Part shown: positions 7,029-15,910 of the stretch, in pieces
How the letters are laid out: each line of letters opens with the position of its first letter
Position numbering within the stretch: the first letter of the stretch is position 1
Source of the DNA: Sporobacter sp963663605
GTDB taxonomy: Bacteria; Bacillota; Clostridia; Oscillospirales; Oscillospiraceae
Assembly (NCBI GenBank): GCA_963663605.2
Contig: CAXXVF010000002.1
Span: 806,001-870,000 of the forward strand
Length of the DNA stretch: 64,000 nt
Direction of reading: 5' to 3'
Translations under genes and position numbers: made by a program
Notes under the pieces: model-generated
What the model was told of the DNA's origin: nothing
The model's database searches: none
What the model saw: the letters and a program-made list of their open reading frames with translations, nothing else

Positions 7029-8219
7029 TTATCTGATCGGGTCTAGTATATCAGCAAGAATATCATCTGTAAGTTCAAAACCATACTGACGCTGATAATA
7101 GTCCTTCATATACTGATTATAATAGCTTTCATCGATAAGCGCGGGATAGTTTTTCATTGTCATCCAGAGCAGCGTCAAGGGTGAATCGGCATTTGGCGCG
7201 CCCCAGTTAAACATTCCGTAAGGCATATCATAAATATCGCCTGTTTCAAATGCATTTATCTCTGACCAGTCCTGCCCTTCAATGGTGTTTGCAAGATATG
7301 AGGAAGCATCTTCTCCTGAGAAAATGTAGATAATATCAGGATTCCATTCATAAAACTGCTCCATTGTAACCTCGGCTCCATCGCCTTCAAGGTCGCCGGC
7401 GCAATTAATAAGTCCTGTTTTAATCAGCCAATCATCGCCATAATAATTTGCGCCGCGGACAGTTATAGTCCCTGCGGAATTGCCTTTTATCATAACAGCG
7501 GTTTTCTTGCTTCCGTCATCAACGCTATCAAGAGCTGTGTTTACAACATCGTTAACATCATCCCACTCACTCTGAAGCGTTGCGGAATCCTCAATTTCGA
7601 ATATTTCGCGCATCAGATTATCAATTTCAACGGACCAGCTTTCGTTTTCTGTGTTCTGAAGATAGAAATCCACGACAGGAATATCGACATTTTCAAGTCC
7701 GTCCTTCTGGAAATCACCATAGACAAGAATGATATCAGGATCAAGATTAAGCACCTCTTCTGCGTTAGATGTAAAACCCGTCAAGAAGGATGTGTTGATA
7801 CTCTCCCAGTTGGGTATTAAGCTGTTGAGAACATCTGCGTTTGCTTCCGTCAATGCTCGGGAATGGCAGCCGGCCAGAATAGATGTGTCACCTACTACAC
7901 TTGCAAAGGTTGCAACAAGGGGCGGCGCAATGATTATTACCTTCTCAATTTCACTTGCGACGGGAATTTCTACCTCGGCGCCGGTCAAATCTGTAATTAT
8001 TTTGGTTTTTGCTTCGTTAGAGGCTTCGTCACTGACGTCTTGAGAATCATTGGAACCCGCTTCCTCTGTTTCTTCAGCTTCCGGAGAACTTGACTCAGAA
8101 ACAGATTCGCTTGCTGTTTCGGGTTCGCTGGTAGAATCTTCTTTTGAGCAGGATGTCAACGCAAGTGAGAAAACAAGCGTTAAACATAAAAGGAGCGCGG
8201 TAATAGATTTGATTTTCAT
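7029..8219 (-). CDS. ABC transporter substrate-binding lipoprotein (corrinoid/iron-chelate class)
   Basis: The 396-residue protein has a lipoprotein signal (basic start, hydrophobic core, ALTSC lipobox), then a Ser/Glu-rich tether to about residue 75. A periplasmic-binding fold of the BtuF/FhuD type follows: TDLTGAEVEIP, VIIIAPPLVATFASVVGD, LDPDIILVYG, WNPDIIYIFSG. In this class the protein captures vitamin B12, iron-siderophore or heme and delivers it to a FecCD-type permease. The gene abuts the ATPase gene with no gap. The cobalamin riboswitch upstream of the operon favours a corrinoid or related tetrapyrrole as ligand. The exact ligand is inference. Confidence 0.85.
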   Translation of the reverse strand: MKIKSITALLLCLTLVFSLALTSCSKEDSTSEPETASESVSESSSPEAEETEEAGSNDSQDVSDEASNEAKTKIITDLTGAEVEIPVASEIEKVIIIAPPLVATFASVVGDTSILAGCHSRALTEANADVLNSLIPNWESINTSFLTGFTSNAEEVLNLDPDIILVYGDFQKDGLENVDIPVVDFYLQNTENESWSVEIDNLMREIFEIEDSATLQSEWDDVNDVVNTALDSVDDGSKKTAVMIKGNSAGTITVRGANYYGDDWLIKTGLINCAGDLEGDGAEVTMEQFYEWNPDIIYIFSGEDASSYLANTIEGQDWSEINAFETGDIYDMPYGMFNWGAPNADSPLTLLWMTMKNYPALIDESYYNQYMKDYYQRQYGFELTDDILADILDPIR

Positions 8220-9008
8220 TTAAGTACACCTTTCTTTTTCGTCTATAATAAAAGTTTTTTGGTTAACTCCAAGAGTTTTTAAGTCAATAAGCTTTACTTT
8301 CATATCAAAGTATTTATATATATTTTCTTCATTGAGCACATGTTGCGTTCTGCCGAAGGTATATTGGCCTTTCTCACCAAGCAAAAGCGTATAGTCTGAT
8401 ATCCTTAGAGCGTGCTCCGGATGGTGGGTGTTGATAATACAGGCTATTTTGTTTTTCGAAACAAGACCGGTTATTATGTTTAATATCAGAGACTGGTTTT
8501 TAAAATCCAGATGTGATTCAGGCTCATCAAGAATAAGCAGCTCAGGATTCCCCGCAAGAGCGCGTGCAATATAGACGAGCTGCAGCTGGCCCCCGCTCAT
8601 CTGTGAGCATTTACGATGCGCCAAGTGCCGGATGCCGACGCGCGCTAAGCTATCCATAGCGATTTCCCTGTCAAGCTTTGAAGGCATATTGAAAAAACCC
8701 ATTGATTTGGCTCGGCCCATACAGACCATGTCAAGCGCCGAATATGGAAATGTTACCGGATGCGCCTGTGGTACATATGCAATATTTGCGGATTTATTTA
8801 TTCCTTCAAGCTTTTTTCCGTTATATAGGGAATAACCTTCTTCCCACTTCAATATTCCTGTCAGGCAGCGCAGAAAAGTCGTTTTGCCTATTCCGTTCTG
8901 ACCAAGAACGCTTAGTATTTGACCCTCGCTTAAGCAGACATTAAGGTTTTCAAGTAATTTCTGATTTTCAGTATATGAAAAGCTGCCATTAACAATCTCA
9001 AGCGTCAT
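8220..9008 (-). CDS. ABC transporter ATP-binding protein (FecE/BtuD class)
   Basis: The 262-residue ATPase shows Walker A (GQNGIGKTT), Q-loop (YVPQAHPV), signature MSGGQLQLV, Walker B (LLILDEPESHLD) and a switch histidine (INTHHPEH). It would energise the FecCD permease encoded just upstream. The ATG at 9008 overlaps the permease stop (ATGA), so a TTG one codon earlier is less likely. The distal end is joined directly to the lipoprotein gene. After the core domain there is a short C-terminal extension with several lysines. Confidence 0.9.
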   Translation of the reverse strand: MTLEIVNGSFSYTENQKLLENLNVCLSEGQILSVLGQNGIGKTTFLRCLTGILKWEEGYSLYNGKKLEGINKSANIAYVPQAHPVTFPYSALDMVCMGRAKSMGFFNMPSKLDREIAMDSLARVGIRHLAHRKCSQMSGGQLQLVYIARALAGNPELLILDEPESHLDFKNQSLILNIITGLVSKNKIACIINTHHPEHALRISDYTLLLGEKGQYTFGRTQHVLNEENIYKYFDMKVKLIDLKTLGVNQKTFIIDEKERCT

Positions 9009-10030
9009 CAATTGCTCTTATCCTCCTTGTTGTATATAACTGCAAAGACAGGAGCGCCGACAAGGGCCGTCAGGATTCCGATAGGTATTTCGCCTGGTGT
9101 TACACACCTTGCCAGCAGATCGACAAGAACCATGAACAAGGCGCCGGCAATACAGGTTGCCGGAAGAAGCTGCTGATTATCTGCACTTATAAACTCGCGG
9201 CAGAGATTTGGGAGAATCATGCCGATCCACCCGATTATTCCGGTTACAGTAACGCAGGCGGCTGTGATTATCGTTGAGGCTGCAATTATCACAAGGCGGT
9301 TTTTACTTGGATCAATACCGAGCGTATAAGCTTCTTCGTCACCCATTGATAACAGGTTAAGTTTCCACCGCATCAGCAGAAGAATGGTAAGCCCGACTGC
9401 AACAGGAACACCGGCCAAAACAACTTTGTGGAAGGTAGCGCTTGCAAAGCTGCCCATAAGCCAGTAGGTTATTGCAGGGAGCTCAGATTCGGTATCGGCA
9501 ACCAGTTTTATGAGTGAAATCAGCGCATTAAAAACTGATGAAACAATTACGCCGGCCAGTACCATCGCAAGAACAGATGAAGCGTTTTTAAATTTTGATA
9601 ATGTAAAAGTAAGAAAGACGCTTAAAAGACCGAATGCAAAGGCAAAGCCTGTAAGGCTCACTGCTGTTCCCCCCGCTAACAGAAGGGCAAGCGCTGCGCC
9701 GAATCCGGCGCCGTTACTGACACCTAATATATCCGGGCTTACAAGCCTGTTTTGAAAAATTGCCTGAAAAGCGGCTCCGGAAGCGGATAGACCAGCGCCC
9801 ACAATAATGTTTAAAAGAACCCGTGAAAGCCTGATATCCCAGACAACGTTAAGATCCGCACTTTTTTCAGCAGTTCCGGTTATTTTAGTGAAGAGAATAT
9901 TCAAAACATCTGCAGGTGTTATTGTATAGCGTCCTAAAAACAGTGAACAAAAGGCGCTTATGATTAAGAGAAATAAGAGCGTGTATGTAATTACGAGACT
10001 TCTCTTTTTTTCAGAAGAAACAGTAATCAT
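9008..10030 (-). CDS. FecCD/BtuC-family ABC permease
   Basis: The 340-residue protein has about ten hydrophobic helices and the family pattern of FecCD permeases: DIRLSRVLLNIIVGAGLSAS near residue 65, NRLVSPDILGVSNGAGFGA, the cytoplasmic coupling region GDEEAYTLGID, and the closing GEIPIGILTALVGAPVFAVI. It forms the membrane channel of an importer for B12, siderophores or heme. Its start overlaps the methyltransferase stop and its stop overlaps the ATPase start, so the operon is tightly coupled. Confidence 0.93.
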   Translation of the reverse strand: MITVSSEKKRSLVITYTLLFLLIISAFCSLFLGRYTITPADVLNILFTKITGTAEKSADLNVVWDIRLSRVLLNIIVGAGLSASGAAFQAIFQNRLVSPDILGVSNGAGFGAALALLLAGGTAVSLTGFAFAFGLLSVFLTFTLSKFKNASSVLAMVLAGVIVSSVFNALISLIKLVADTESELPAITYWLMGSFASATFHKVVLAGVPVAVGLTILLLMRWKLNLLSMGDEEAYTLGIDPSKNRLVIIAASTIITAACVTVTGIIGWIGMILPNLCREFISADNQQLLPATCIAGALFMVLVDLLARCVTPGEIPIGILTALVGAPVFAVIYNKEDKSN

Positions 10031-11028
10031 TTTTTCTTTAGTATAGTGCCGGGGCCGTCACTGCCTGAATGGGATTCTTCAAACCCCGCTTCGTTTAAAG
10101 CCCGTCGGATGGCCGGGTCGGCCTTTAATATATCCAAGCCGTTTAAATGGCTTGAAAGCCACCCGAGTATAAAGGGCGCCGGACCTGTAAAGCTTTCGTT
10201 TATACCGTGGGTGCTGACATATAATACGCCGCTATTGTTTAATGCTTCATATAGCTTCTTTGCCATTATGGAAAGGTCTCCGACAAAATCCATGACACCC
10301 GACGCGATAATAAAATCATAGTTATTGCCGATATCATCCTTTATAAAATTACCATCACACGTCTTGACCTGGTCTGATACGCCGTATTCATCAATTACCT
10401 GACGGGTGATTTCAGTCACAAATGGTTGATCGAAAACTATTATCTTTGCATTTTCAAAATTTTCCGCTATCTCGACGGAAAGTATGCCGGAGCCGCCGCC
10501 CATATCCAGCACCTTGATGTGCTGATCTTTGTCAAACAGTGTTTTTACCGTAGAGATAAAGCTTTGTACCCTTCCTGTATACATATTATTGCGTGCACCC
10601 TGCCCCATAGCCCGGAAATCAAAAAAGTCGGAACCATTTTTATCTGAGAAGTTCTTTTGTCCCGGGCCATACTGCACAAGGTTTGTCAAATCAGCAAGAC
10701 TCGTCATGTCGCGCCAGTACAGAATATGGTCGCCAAGATACATCTCGCTGTTAGAGTTTAAGTAATATTCAGTATCGGGCAGATTCATAAAAGTATCGCC
10801 GGTTTTCTCAATATAATTCGTTGCAGTCAGCGCGTTCAGTATAAGCTCCAGATTCCTTTCGTCATATCCTGTTTCATTCGAAAGCATTTTTGCTGTTTTC
10901 GGTGATGTTAAACGGTCAAAAAGATTAAGTTCAATTCCGGAGTAAACAATCTGTGCCAACAGCGCGGGGTTCGTTATACCTAAAAACTTTTTTGCATCAT
11001 ATTGGGGCATGGTATTTGAGGTTTTCAT
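10027..11028 (-). CDS. SAM-dependent methyltransferase, acetylserotonin O-methyltransferase-like
   Basis: The 333-residue protein has an N-terminal dimerisation/winged-helix part (residues about 10-110; LLAQIVYSGIELNLFDRL) and a Rossmann methyltransferase domain. The SAM loop is VLDMGGGSGILSVEIAENF, followed by IIVFDQPFV and the GNFIKDDIGNNYDFIIAS stretch. This is the fold of small-molecule O-methyltransferases and of the bacteriochlorophyll C-20 methyltransferase BchU. It is the first gene after the cobalamin riboswitch and overlaps the permease gene. A role in modifying the imported corrinoid or tetrapyrrole is therefore possible, but nothing in the sequence proves the substrate. RBS AAGGAG is present. 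Confidence 0.85.
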   Translation of the reverse strand: MKTSNTMPQYDAKKFLGITNPALLAQIVYSGIELNLFDRLTSPKTAKMLSNETGYDERNLELILNALTATNYIEKTGDTFMNLPDTEYYLNSNSEMYLGDHILYWRDMTSLADLTNLVQYGPGQKNFSDKNGSDFFDFRAMGQGARNNMYTGRVQSFISTVKTLFDKDQHIKVLDMGGGSGILSVEIAENFENAKIIVFDQPFVTEITRQVIDEYGVSDQVKTCDGNFIKDDIGNNYDFIIASGVMDFVGDLSIMAKKLYEALNNSGVLYVSTHGINESFTGPAPFILGWLSSHLNGLDILKADPAIRRALNEAGFEESHSGSDGPGTILKKK

Positions 11029-11104
11029 AATTTAACAACTCCTTAAGTAACGGTATCGTACTGGACTCAAACCCGATTATTTAATCATTACAAGCCATAA
11101 ACAA

Positions 11105-11142
11105 ATAAAAAAGGCTGCAACAATCCAAAGACTGTTGCAGCC
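11105..11142 (-). terminator. Riboswitch expression-platform terminator
   Basis: A 10-bp perfect stem, GGCTGCAACA / TGTTGCAGCC, with a ten-base loop is followed on the minus strand by TTTTTT. It lies between the cobalamin aptamer and the methyltransferase start, where a B12-induced terminator is expected. Confidence 0.85.
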
Positions 11143-11184
11143 GTATTCCGCACACCAATATTTCTATGTTCCTAAAAAGCACAT

Positions 11185-11392
11185 AGCACTTTCAAGCAGG
11201 TCTTCTGACTCGCGTTTGTCGGAGACAACTCCTGCGGCACATGCTCTGCCTTCCCAGTTTCCCAGTGACCGACTTTCGTCGACGAGCACGGCCTCCACGC
11301 ACACAGCGGCGGAACCGTTCGGGATTCAAACCCGATTCCCTATCCTTTCCCGGAGGCTGAACGCCTTGGGGAACACTTAAAGTAACAATTCT
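11185..11392 (-). ncRNA. Cobalamin riboswitch (B12 element)
   Basis: On the minus strand the conserved core is recognisable: GGGAATCGGGTTTGAATCCC, then CGCCGCTGTG, a middle domain with GTCACTGGGAAACTGGGAAG, and the closing GTCAGAAGACCTGC box. These match the usual order of class I cobalamin aptamers. A rho-independent terminator follows before the operon, so binding of adenosyl- or other cobalamin should switch the operon off. The boundaries are approximate. Confidence 0.9.
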
Positions 11393-11499
11393 ATTTTTAA
11401 CGTGTTGGTGGGATTATAATACATACGATTACTTTTGTCAATTTCCGATTTGCATATTTGGGGTACATCTTTCTTTTTGCTGTTTTTCCTTATTGATGT

Positions 11500-11535
11500 A
11501 GAAAAAGCCGCATGTTTGATTCAACACGCGGCTCT
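11500..11535 (-). terminator. Terminator after the exported-protein gene
   Basis: On the minus strand the stem GCCGC-G-TGTT / AACA-T-GCGGC (one mismatch) is followed by TTTTT, about 65 bases after the stop at 11598. Confidence 0.65.
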
Positions 11536-11597
11536 TATACGGCTTTTTTAACAGATGTAACGGACTGCATCCGACTGATCTCCTTATCGGCGCGTGT

Positions 11598-12560
11598 TTA
11601 CTGCGCCCATTCCAGCCTCGTCGCGTGCTTGATACACACGCCGTCGTCCCGGCAGACAAACGTCTCCAGCATCTCGTCGTCCCGGCCGTACAGCTCACGC
11701 GTGATTTTTTCGTTTCCGTCCAGGTCCGTTTTATACGTTTCCACAACGATATAGGCCGTATTCGTATTCGGCGTCAGCGTCTCCGGCGTCTCTCCCGGTG
11801 CGTAGTCCGCGCTTTCAGTGACGCTGTTGTCGGCGTCCATCTGGAGGATTCGGATGCGCTCCGGCGGATACAAAGCGCTGACGGTTATGTCAACAGACGT
11901 ACCGTACGTCTTCGTCTCGCCGTTTTCCGTGACCGTATATTCCGCGTCTGTGGAATGGGTGGTACGCGACGCGTCCTCGCCATAATACTCCGCCGACATC
12001 CCGTTGCCGCTCATGACGTAAACGCTGCCGTCCGCCGCCTGGTAAACGGGATTGAAAAACCACGTAATATGCCTGTTTGTCGCCGCGACGTAAACGGTGC
12101 CTTCCAGCGATATGCTCTCGCCCGCGTCGGTAACGCTGATGTGTGTATGCGCGTCGCTGATACCCTCGCTCCCGCCCGTGGCCGTATAGGTATTCGTCCC
12201 GTCCGATATACTGGCTGCGTAATAGGCGATCCCCTCGACGGTATCGAACTTATAATTCGGCGTCGTTGTCGTGCGGCCTTTTTCGTCCGTATGGGTCTCC
12301 TGAACCACCGTGGCGTAAATCCGCCCCTGATAAGCCGACGTATCGCCCGTTATTTCCCCGCCGCCGAAGCTGTTTAAATTGTCGTTGAGATAGCTTTCAA
12401 TATCGAACAGGTCAAGATGCTCTCTCGTCAGCAAAACGCCGATCAGCCGGTCTTCCCCGGCGCTTTCACCGGTTTCCGCGCCGACCGTGGTGAAGCCGGT
12501 CAGCCCCAGCGCGAACACGCCCAGCAGTAAGCAAACAGCTATGATATTATAACGCTTCAT
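11598..12560 (-). CDS. Exported protein of unknown function
   Basis: The protein of about 320 residues begins MKRYNIIAVCLLLGVFALGL, a clear signal peptide with a likely cleavage after the hydrophobic core. The mature part is acidic and rich in Thr, Gly and Tyr, with no recognised domain. It contains TGGSEGISDAHTHISV and repeated short beta-rich stretches such as TEYTV-like turns. The ATG at 12560 has GGAGG six bases upstream and overlaps the regulator's end by 14 bases, so translation is coupled. An eight-residue longer version lacks such a site. It probably acts outside the membrane; no function can be named. Confidence 0.7.
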   Translation of the reverse strand: MKRYNIIAVCLLLGVFALGLTGFTTVGAETGESAGEDRLIGVLLTREHLDLFDIESYLNDNLNSFGGGEITGDTSAYQGRIYATVVQETHTDEKGRTTTTPNYKFDTVEGIAYYAASISDGTNTYTATGGSEGISDAHTHISVTDAGESISLEGTVYVAATNRHITWFFNPVYQAADGSVYVMSGNGMSAEYYGEDASRTTHSTDAEYTVTENGETKTYGTSVDITVSALYPPERIRILQMDADNSVTESADYAPGETPETLTPNTNTAYIVVETYKTDLDGNEKITRELYGRDDEMLETFVCRDDGVCIKHATRLEWAQ

Positions 12561-12777
12561 CGTCGTCCTCCAGATTTCCGTCAAACTTCAGGATGTCCCC
12601 CACGTCGCAGTCGAGATAATAACATATCCGGTTGACCGTCCCGAACCGGACGCCCTTGGCCTTGCCGCTGCGCAGGATGGACAGGTTGGCCTCCGTTATC
12701 CCAACCAGCGCGCACAGCTCCTTTGAGGTCATATTCCGCGCCTTCAGGACGTCCTCCAGATGCACCCGTATCGCCAT
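12547..12777 (-). CDS. YozG-type small Xre-family transcriptional regulator
   Basis: The 76-residue single-domain helix-turn-helix protein contains MTSKELCALVGITEANLSIL, then SGKAKGVRFGTVNRICYYL and DCDVGDILKF. This pattern matches the YozG group of compact Cro/C1 regulators. Such genes are regularly next to DUF2975 membrane proteins, as here (ten bases downstream of one). The pair is often thought to form a sensor-regulator unit, but the signal is unknown. It has a GAGGTG ribosome site. It probably regulates its own operon. Confidence 0.9.
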   Translation of the reverse strand: MAIRVHLEDVLKARNMTSKELCALVGITEANLSILRSGKAKGVRFGTVNRICYYLDCDVGDILKFDGNLEDDDEAL

Positions 12778-12787
12778 GCCGCACCTC

Positions 12788-13762
12788 TCATATAAACAGA
12801 TCGTTGTCGCTTTTGAGCCGCCTGTTCTCCGCGACGATACGGGTCAAGAGTAAAACGGCCAGCACAAACGCCACGGAAACGACCGGGATCGAAACGCTGC
12901 TGTCGATCATACGCAGCGCCCGTGCGAAAACGAGCTGCAATACGTTCAGGCCGATATTTGACAGTATGACCGCCGCAAGTGCCCGGACGCACCAGCGGGA
13001 CAGCTTCTCCGCCGCGCGCACCGTTTCCTCGGAGTAACGGTCTTCATGCATGGCCGACAGGAGCTCCAGCGCAATAAAAACAGTTATGATATCCAGCGCC
13101 CACGGCAACGCATCAACAAGGAATTTCAGTACGAGGAACACATAGCTCATTCCGAGCGTATCCTCACTGCCGGTGTTTTGAGACCGAAGCGACGCAAAAC
13201 TATCAAGCAGCGCTCCAAAGGAATCGGCAAAGATCAAAAGGATGAAAACGGCGCTGAGCACTCCGAGCATAATCCCCATATACCGCTGCAGCGTCTGTAA
13301 ACCGCTTTCAAGGAACAGTCGCAGCGCGCGCAGAATAAGATAGCCGGCCAGAACAGAATAGACCGTGCCGCCCAAAACCGCCTTGCCGACGGCAAGCGCC
13401 GCTTCCTCCGCGCCGCCGAACAGGCCGCCGAGCCTGCCGGGATTCGTCATCAAATACAACACCGCAAACAGCAGTGCCGAAAGCAGGCCTAAAAGCGTGT
13501 CCTCCGCCCGGAGCTTCCGCTTTCGTGAGGCGCGCAGAAGAAACCATACGGGAAGCAGGCACAGCGCGGCATAAAGCGTCAGCGCGGCCGCGCCGCCGGC
13601 CCGCCCGGTCAGAGCCAGCGCCCGAAGACCGATCCCGATCTGCTCGAACGGGAACGCCATCGCCGCGGAAAAAGCGCCGGACAGCGACGCGTTTACCGCC
13701 CGGAACACAATACACGCGGCGGCCTCCAGCACAAGCAATATTATTAATCGTTTATATTTCAT
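12788..13762 (-). CDS. DUF2975-like polytopic membrane protein
   Basis: The 324-residue protein has about eight hydrophobic segments. The C-terminal half, with LSRWCVRALAAVILSNIGLN and an end of RRLKSDNDLFI, resembles DUF2975 proteins, which end in similar ENDLTI-type tails. The N-terminal half adds extra helices, making it longer than the usual DUF2975 protein of about 160-200 residues. Its tight linkage to a YozG-type regulator supports the assignment. Function unknown. RBS AGGAG is present. Confidence 0.75.
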   Translation of the reverse strand: MKYKRLIILLVLEAAACIVFRAVNASLSGAFSAAMAFPFEQIGIGLRALALTGRAGGAAALTLYAALCLLPVWFLLRASRKRKLRAEDTLLGLLSALLFAVLYLMTNPGRLGGLFGGAEEAALAVGKAVLGGTVYSVLAGYLILRALRLFLESGLQTLQRYMGIMLGVLSAVFILLIFADSFGALLDSFASLRSQNTGSEDTLGMSYVFLVLKFLVDALPWALDIITVFIALELLSAMHEDRYSEETVRAAEKLSRWCVRALAAVILSNIGLNVLQLVFARALRMIDSSVSIPVVSVAFVLAVLLLTRIVAENRRLKSDNDLFI

Positions 13763-13853
13763 AACGGCTCCTAATTATTGTTTTACGATAATCTTGTTAC
13801 TAAAATACCATGACAATTATCGTTTGTCAATAATTCTTAATGCTATTTTGCAG

Positions 13854-13899
13854 AAAAAAAGCAGGCCGCGCGCCGTTATCGCGCACAGCCTGCTTTTTA
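13854..13899. terminator. Bidirectional terminator
   Basis: A long stem, AAAAAGCAGGC / GCCTGCTTTTT, with CGCGC/GCGCG extension and A/T runs on both sides lies 17 bases past the hydroxyacid dehydrogenase stop. On the minus strand it gives a U-run. Confidence 0.8.
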
Positions 13900-13915
13900 T
13901 TCCAACACAATACCT

Positions 13916-14884
13916 TCAGATTCCGTTCACGACACATACCGGCCGCTCCCCGCGCTCCAGTGCGGCGATGTTCTTAAACACATTCTCATACGCCCGGATG
14001 AAGCAGCCTGCGGTGATGCCCGCCACGTGCGGAGACAGCGCCACGCGGTCCCTCAATTCCTCCGGCAGCGCCGTTAAAAACGGATTGTCGGGCAAAACCG
14101 GCTCGGGCGCGAGCGTATCCGCGCCGAAACTTCCGAGCCGCCCGGACTTAAGCGCACGCACGACCGCCCCGCTGTCTACAAGCTCGCCGCGCGCGGTATT
14201 GATGAGCATCGCGCCGCGCTTGAACTTTTCAAGCGTCTCGTTATTAACCATGTTCTCCGTCTCCGGCGTCACCGGAACGTGCAGCGACACGATGTCGCTC
14301 TCGGCATACAGCGCGTCCAGCGGCATATATTCGATGCCGAGCTCCGGCTTCTTCGTACGGCTGAAATAGCAGAGCCGGCAGCCGAACGCTTTCAGGCGCT
14401 CCGCCGCCGCCGTACCGATCGCGCCGAGCCCGACCAGCCCCACGCGCATGGAGCCAAGCTCCGGCAGACCGTTTTTGAAGCAGGCCGTCTTGGCCTCCAT
14501 CTGCCTGCCGCTGTACGTCATGTCCTCAAACAGCCTGAAATTCCGTAAAAGCGCCAGGATCAGCAAAACCGCCTGCTCCGCGACCGCCTGCGCGTTCACA
14601 CCGGCGTTGTTGCACACATATACGCCCGCGTTCGCGGCGGATTTAAGGTCGATGCCGTTATACGCCACCCCCTGGGAATGTATCATCTTCAGATTCGGCA
14701 TATGTTCGATGATGTCCGGCCCAACCTTCATGATCGCGTCGACAACGAGCACGTCGGCGTCCGTTGCAATCACCTTTTTCGCGTCGGGTTCGCCGTTTCC
14801 CATGTGGATAAGCTCGAGGCCCTCCGGCGCGGGGCTTGAATATGTCTCAAAATTCTCCCTGTTTATAAGCAGCGCAATCTTCAT
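13916..14884 (-). CDS. D-isomer-specific 2-hydroxyacid dehydrogenase
   Basis: The 322-residue NAD-dependent enzyme belongs to the phosphoglycerate dehydrogenase/lactate dehydrogenase superfamily. Visible are the NAD loop VGLVGLGAIGTAAAERL at about 150, the substrate-binding NTARGELVDSGAV with its arginine, and a catalytic His in the ALSPHVAGIT block. No ACT domain is present, which argues against SerA-type regulation. Substrate cannot be read from sequence; glyoxylate, hydroxypyruvate or another 2-oxoacid are typical. RBS AGGAGG is five bases from the ATG. It is the last gene of the minus block, about 110 bases after whiA, and may be a separate transcript. Confidence 0.9.
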   Translation of the reverse strand: MKIALLINRENFETYSSPAPEGLELIHMGNGEPDAKKVIATDADVLVVDAIMKVGPDIIEHMPNLKMIHSQGVAYNGIDLKSAANAGVYVCNNAGVNAQAVAEQAVLLILALLRNFRLFEDMTYSGRQMEAKTACFKNGLPELGSMRVGLVGLGAIGTAAAERLKAFGCRLCYFSRTKKPELGIEYMPLDALYAESDIVSLHVPVTPETENMVNNETLEKFKRGAMLINTARGELVDSGAVVRALKSGRLGSFGADTLAPEPVLPDNPFLTALPEELRDRVALSPHVAGITAGCFIRAYENVFKNIAALERGERPVCVVNGI

Positions 14885-14996
14885 TTTTTCCTCCTGGGCA
14901 GAAACTTTTTTCCTATAATATCGCCTGTCCCAAAACCGTTCCGGCGGGTTTTCGGTTTGCCGTCCCCTAAAAACGTCAGGCGTTTACAGCCGCCTT

Positions 14997-15881
14997 TCAC
15001 GCCAATTCCATGAGCTTTCTCATCCGGTGGTTTAAGCAGGACTTTGTGAGCTGCGCCGTCTCCGCCAGCTCCGACAGGCTCATCTCCGGGTTATCAAGCC
15101 GGAGCTCGGCCGTTTCGCGCAGCTTGTCCGGCAGGCTTTTAAGCCCCCCCGCCGCGTCGAGCCGTTTGATCGCGTCGATCTGCGCCAGGGCCGCGTCCAC
15201 CGTTTTAGATACGTTTGCCGTATCGCAGTTGACTTTCCGGTTGATGGTGTTGCGCATGTCCTTTTCGATCTTCTGGGACATGAGCGCCATGGCCGAAACA
15301 GGCGCGCCGACGGTCGTTAAGAAGTCCTCGATCGACGCGCTCTGTTTGAAGTAAATGATGAAGTTGCCCTTTCTGGCCGCCTCCTTGGGCTCAAAGCCCA
15401 TTTCAAGCAGGAGCGAATACGTTTCCCGGCTGACATTGTAGTGATCGGTCACAAGCTCCAGATGATAGCGTTTGGCCGGGTCGATAACGGACCCGCCCGC
15501 CAAAAAAGCGCCGCGCAGGAAGCTTGGCCGGCAGCACTCGTCCTCCAGGACGCTGAGATTGAGATGGTGCGCGATCTGACCGCCCGACAGCCCGAACGTC
15601 TCAAAAATGCATCTGAGCTTTTCCGCGTCGTTTATTAACAAGGTCAGCTTCCCGCCCCCTGCGCCCGTTTCAGGCACGCTGTCGAACGTCAGGCCGAACG
15701 CACGCCTGAAAAGCTTTGGGAGACGGGACGCCAGCTCCCGGCTTTCGGTGATAATGCGGATCTCACGCGTTGAAAAGGTGTTGCAGTATAAAAGGAGGCC
15801 GTAGCATTCCGAAACGGCGCAGCACTTCCGTGTGATCGGGAGCCTTGTCAGCTCTGCCTTTGTTTCATAGGAAAACGACAT
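14997..15881 (-). CDS. whiA: WhiA-type DNA-binding protein
   Basis: The 294-residue protein has the LAGLIDADG-like N-terminal fold (SFSYETKAELTRLPI, then FLRGAFLAGGSV with the remnant homing-endonuclease motif) and a C-terminal helix-turn-helix (MSLSELAETAQLTKSCLNHR). WhiA is conserved in Gram-positive bacteria, where it affects division and chromosome segregation. It follows yvcK and rapZ in the canonical order. RBS AAAGGAGGG. The length is slightly shorter than the B. subtilis protein, with no missing block obvious. Confidence 0.95.
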   Translation of the reverse strand: MSFSYETKAELTRLPITRKCCAVSECYGLLLYCNTFSTREIRIITESRELASRLPKLFRRAFGLTFDSVPETGAGGGKLTLLINDAEKLRCIFETFGLSGGQIAHHLNLSVLEDECCRPSFLRGAFLAGGSVIDPAKRYHLELVTDHYNVSRETYSLLLEMGFEPKEAARKGNFIIYFKQSASIEDFLTTVGAPVSAMALMSQKIEKDMRNTINRKVNCDTANVSKTVDAALAQIDAIKRLDAAGGLKSLPDKLRETAELRLDNPEMSLSELAETAQLTKSCLNHRMRKLMELA

Positions 15882-15910
15882 AAAACGCCCTCCTTTAATT
15901 GTCTGTACCT

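Noticed and set aside
11438..11746. Minus-strand 102-codon frame overlapping the exported protein gene
   Set aside because: It runs through the terminator and in another frame of a signal-peptide-bearing gene.
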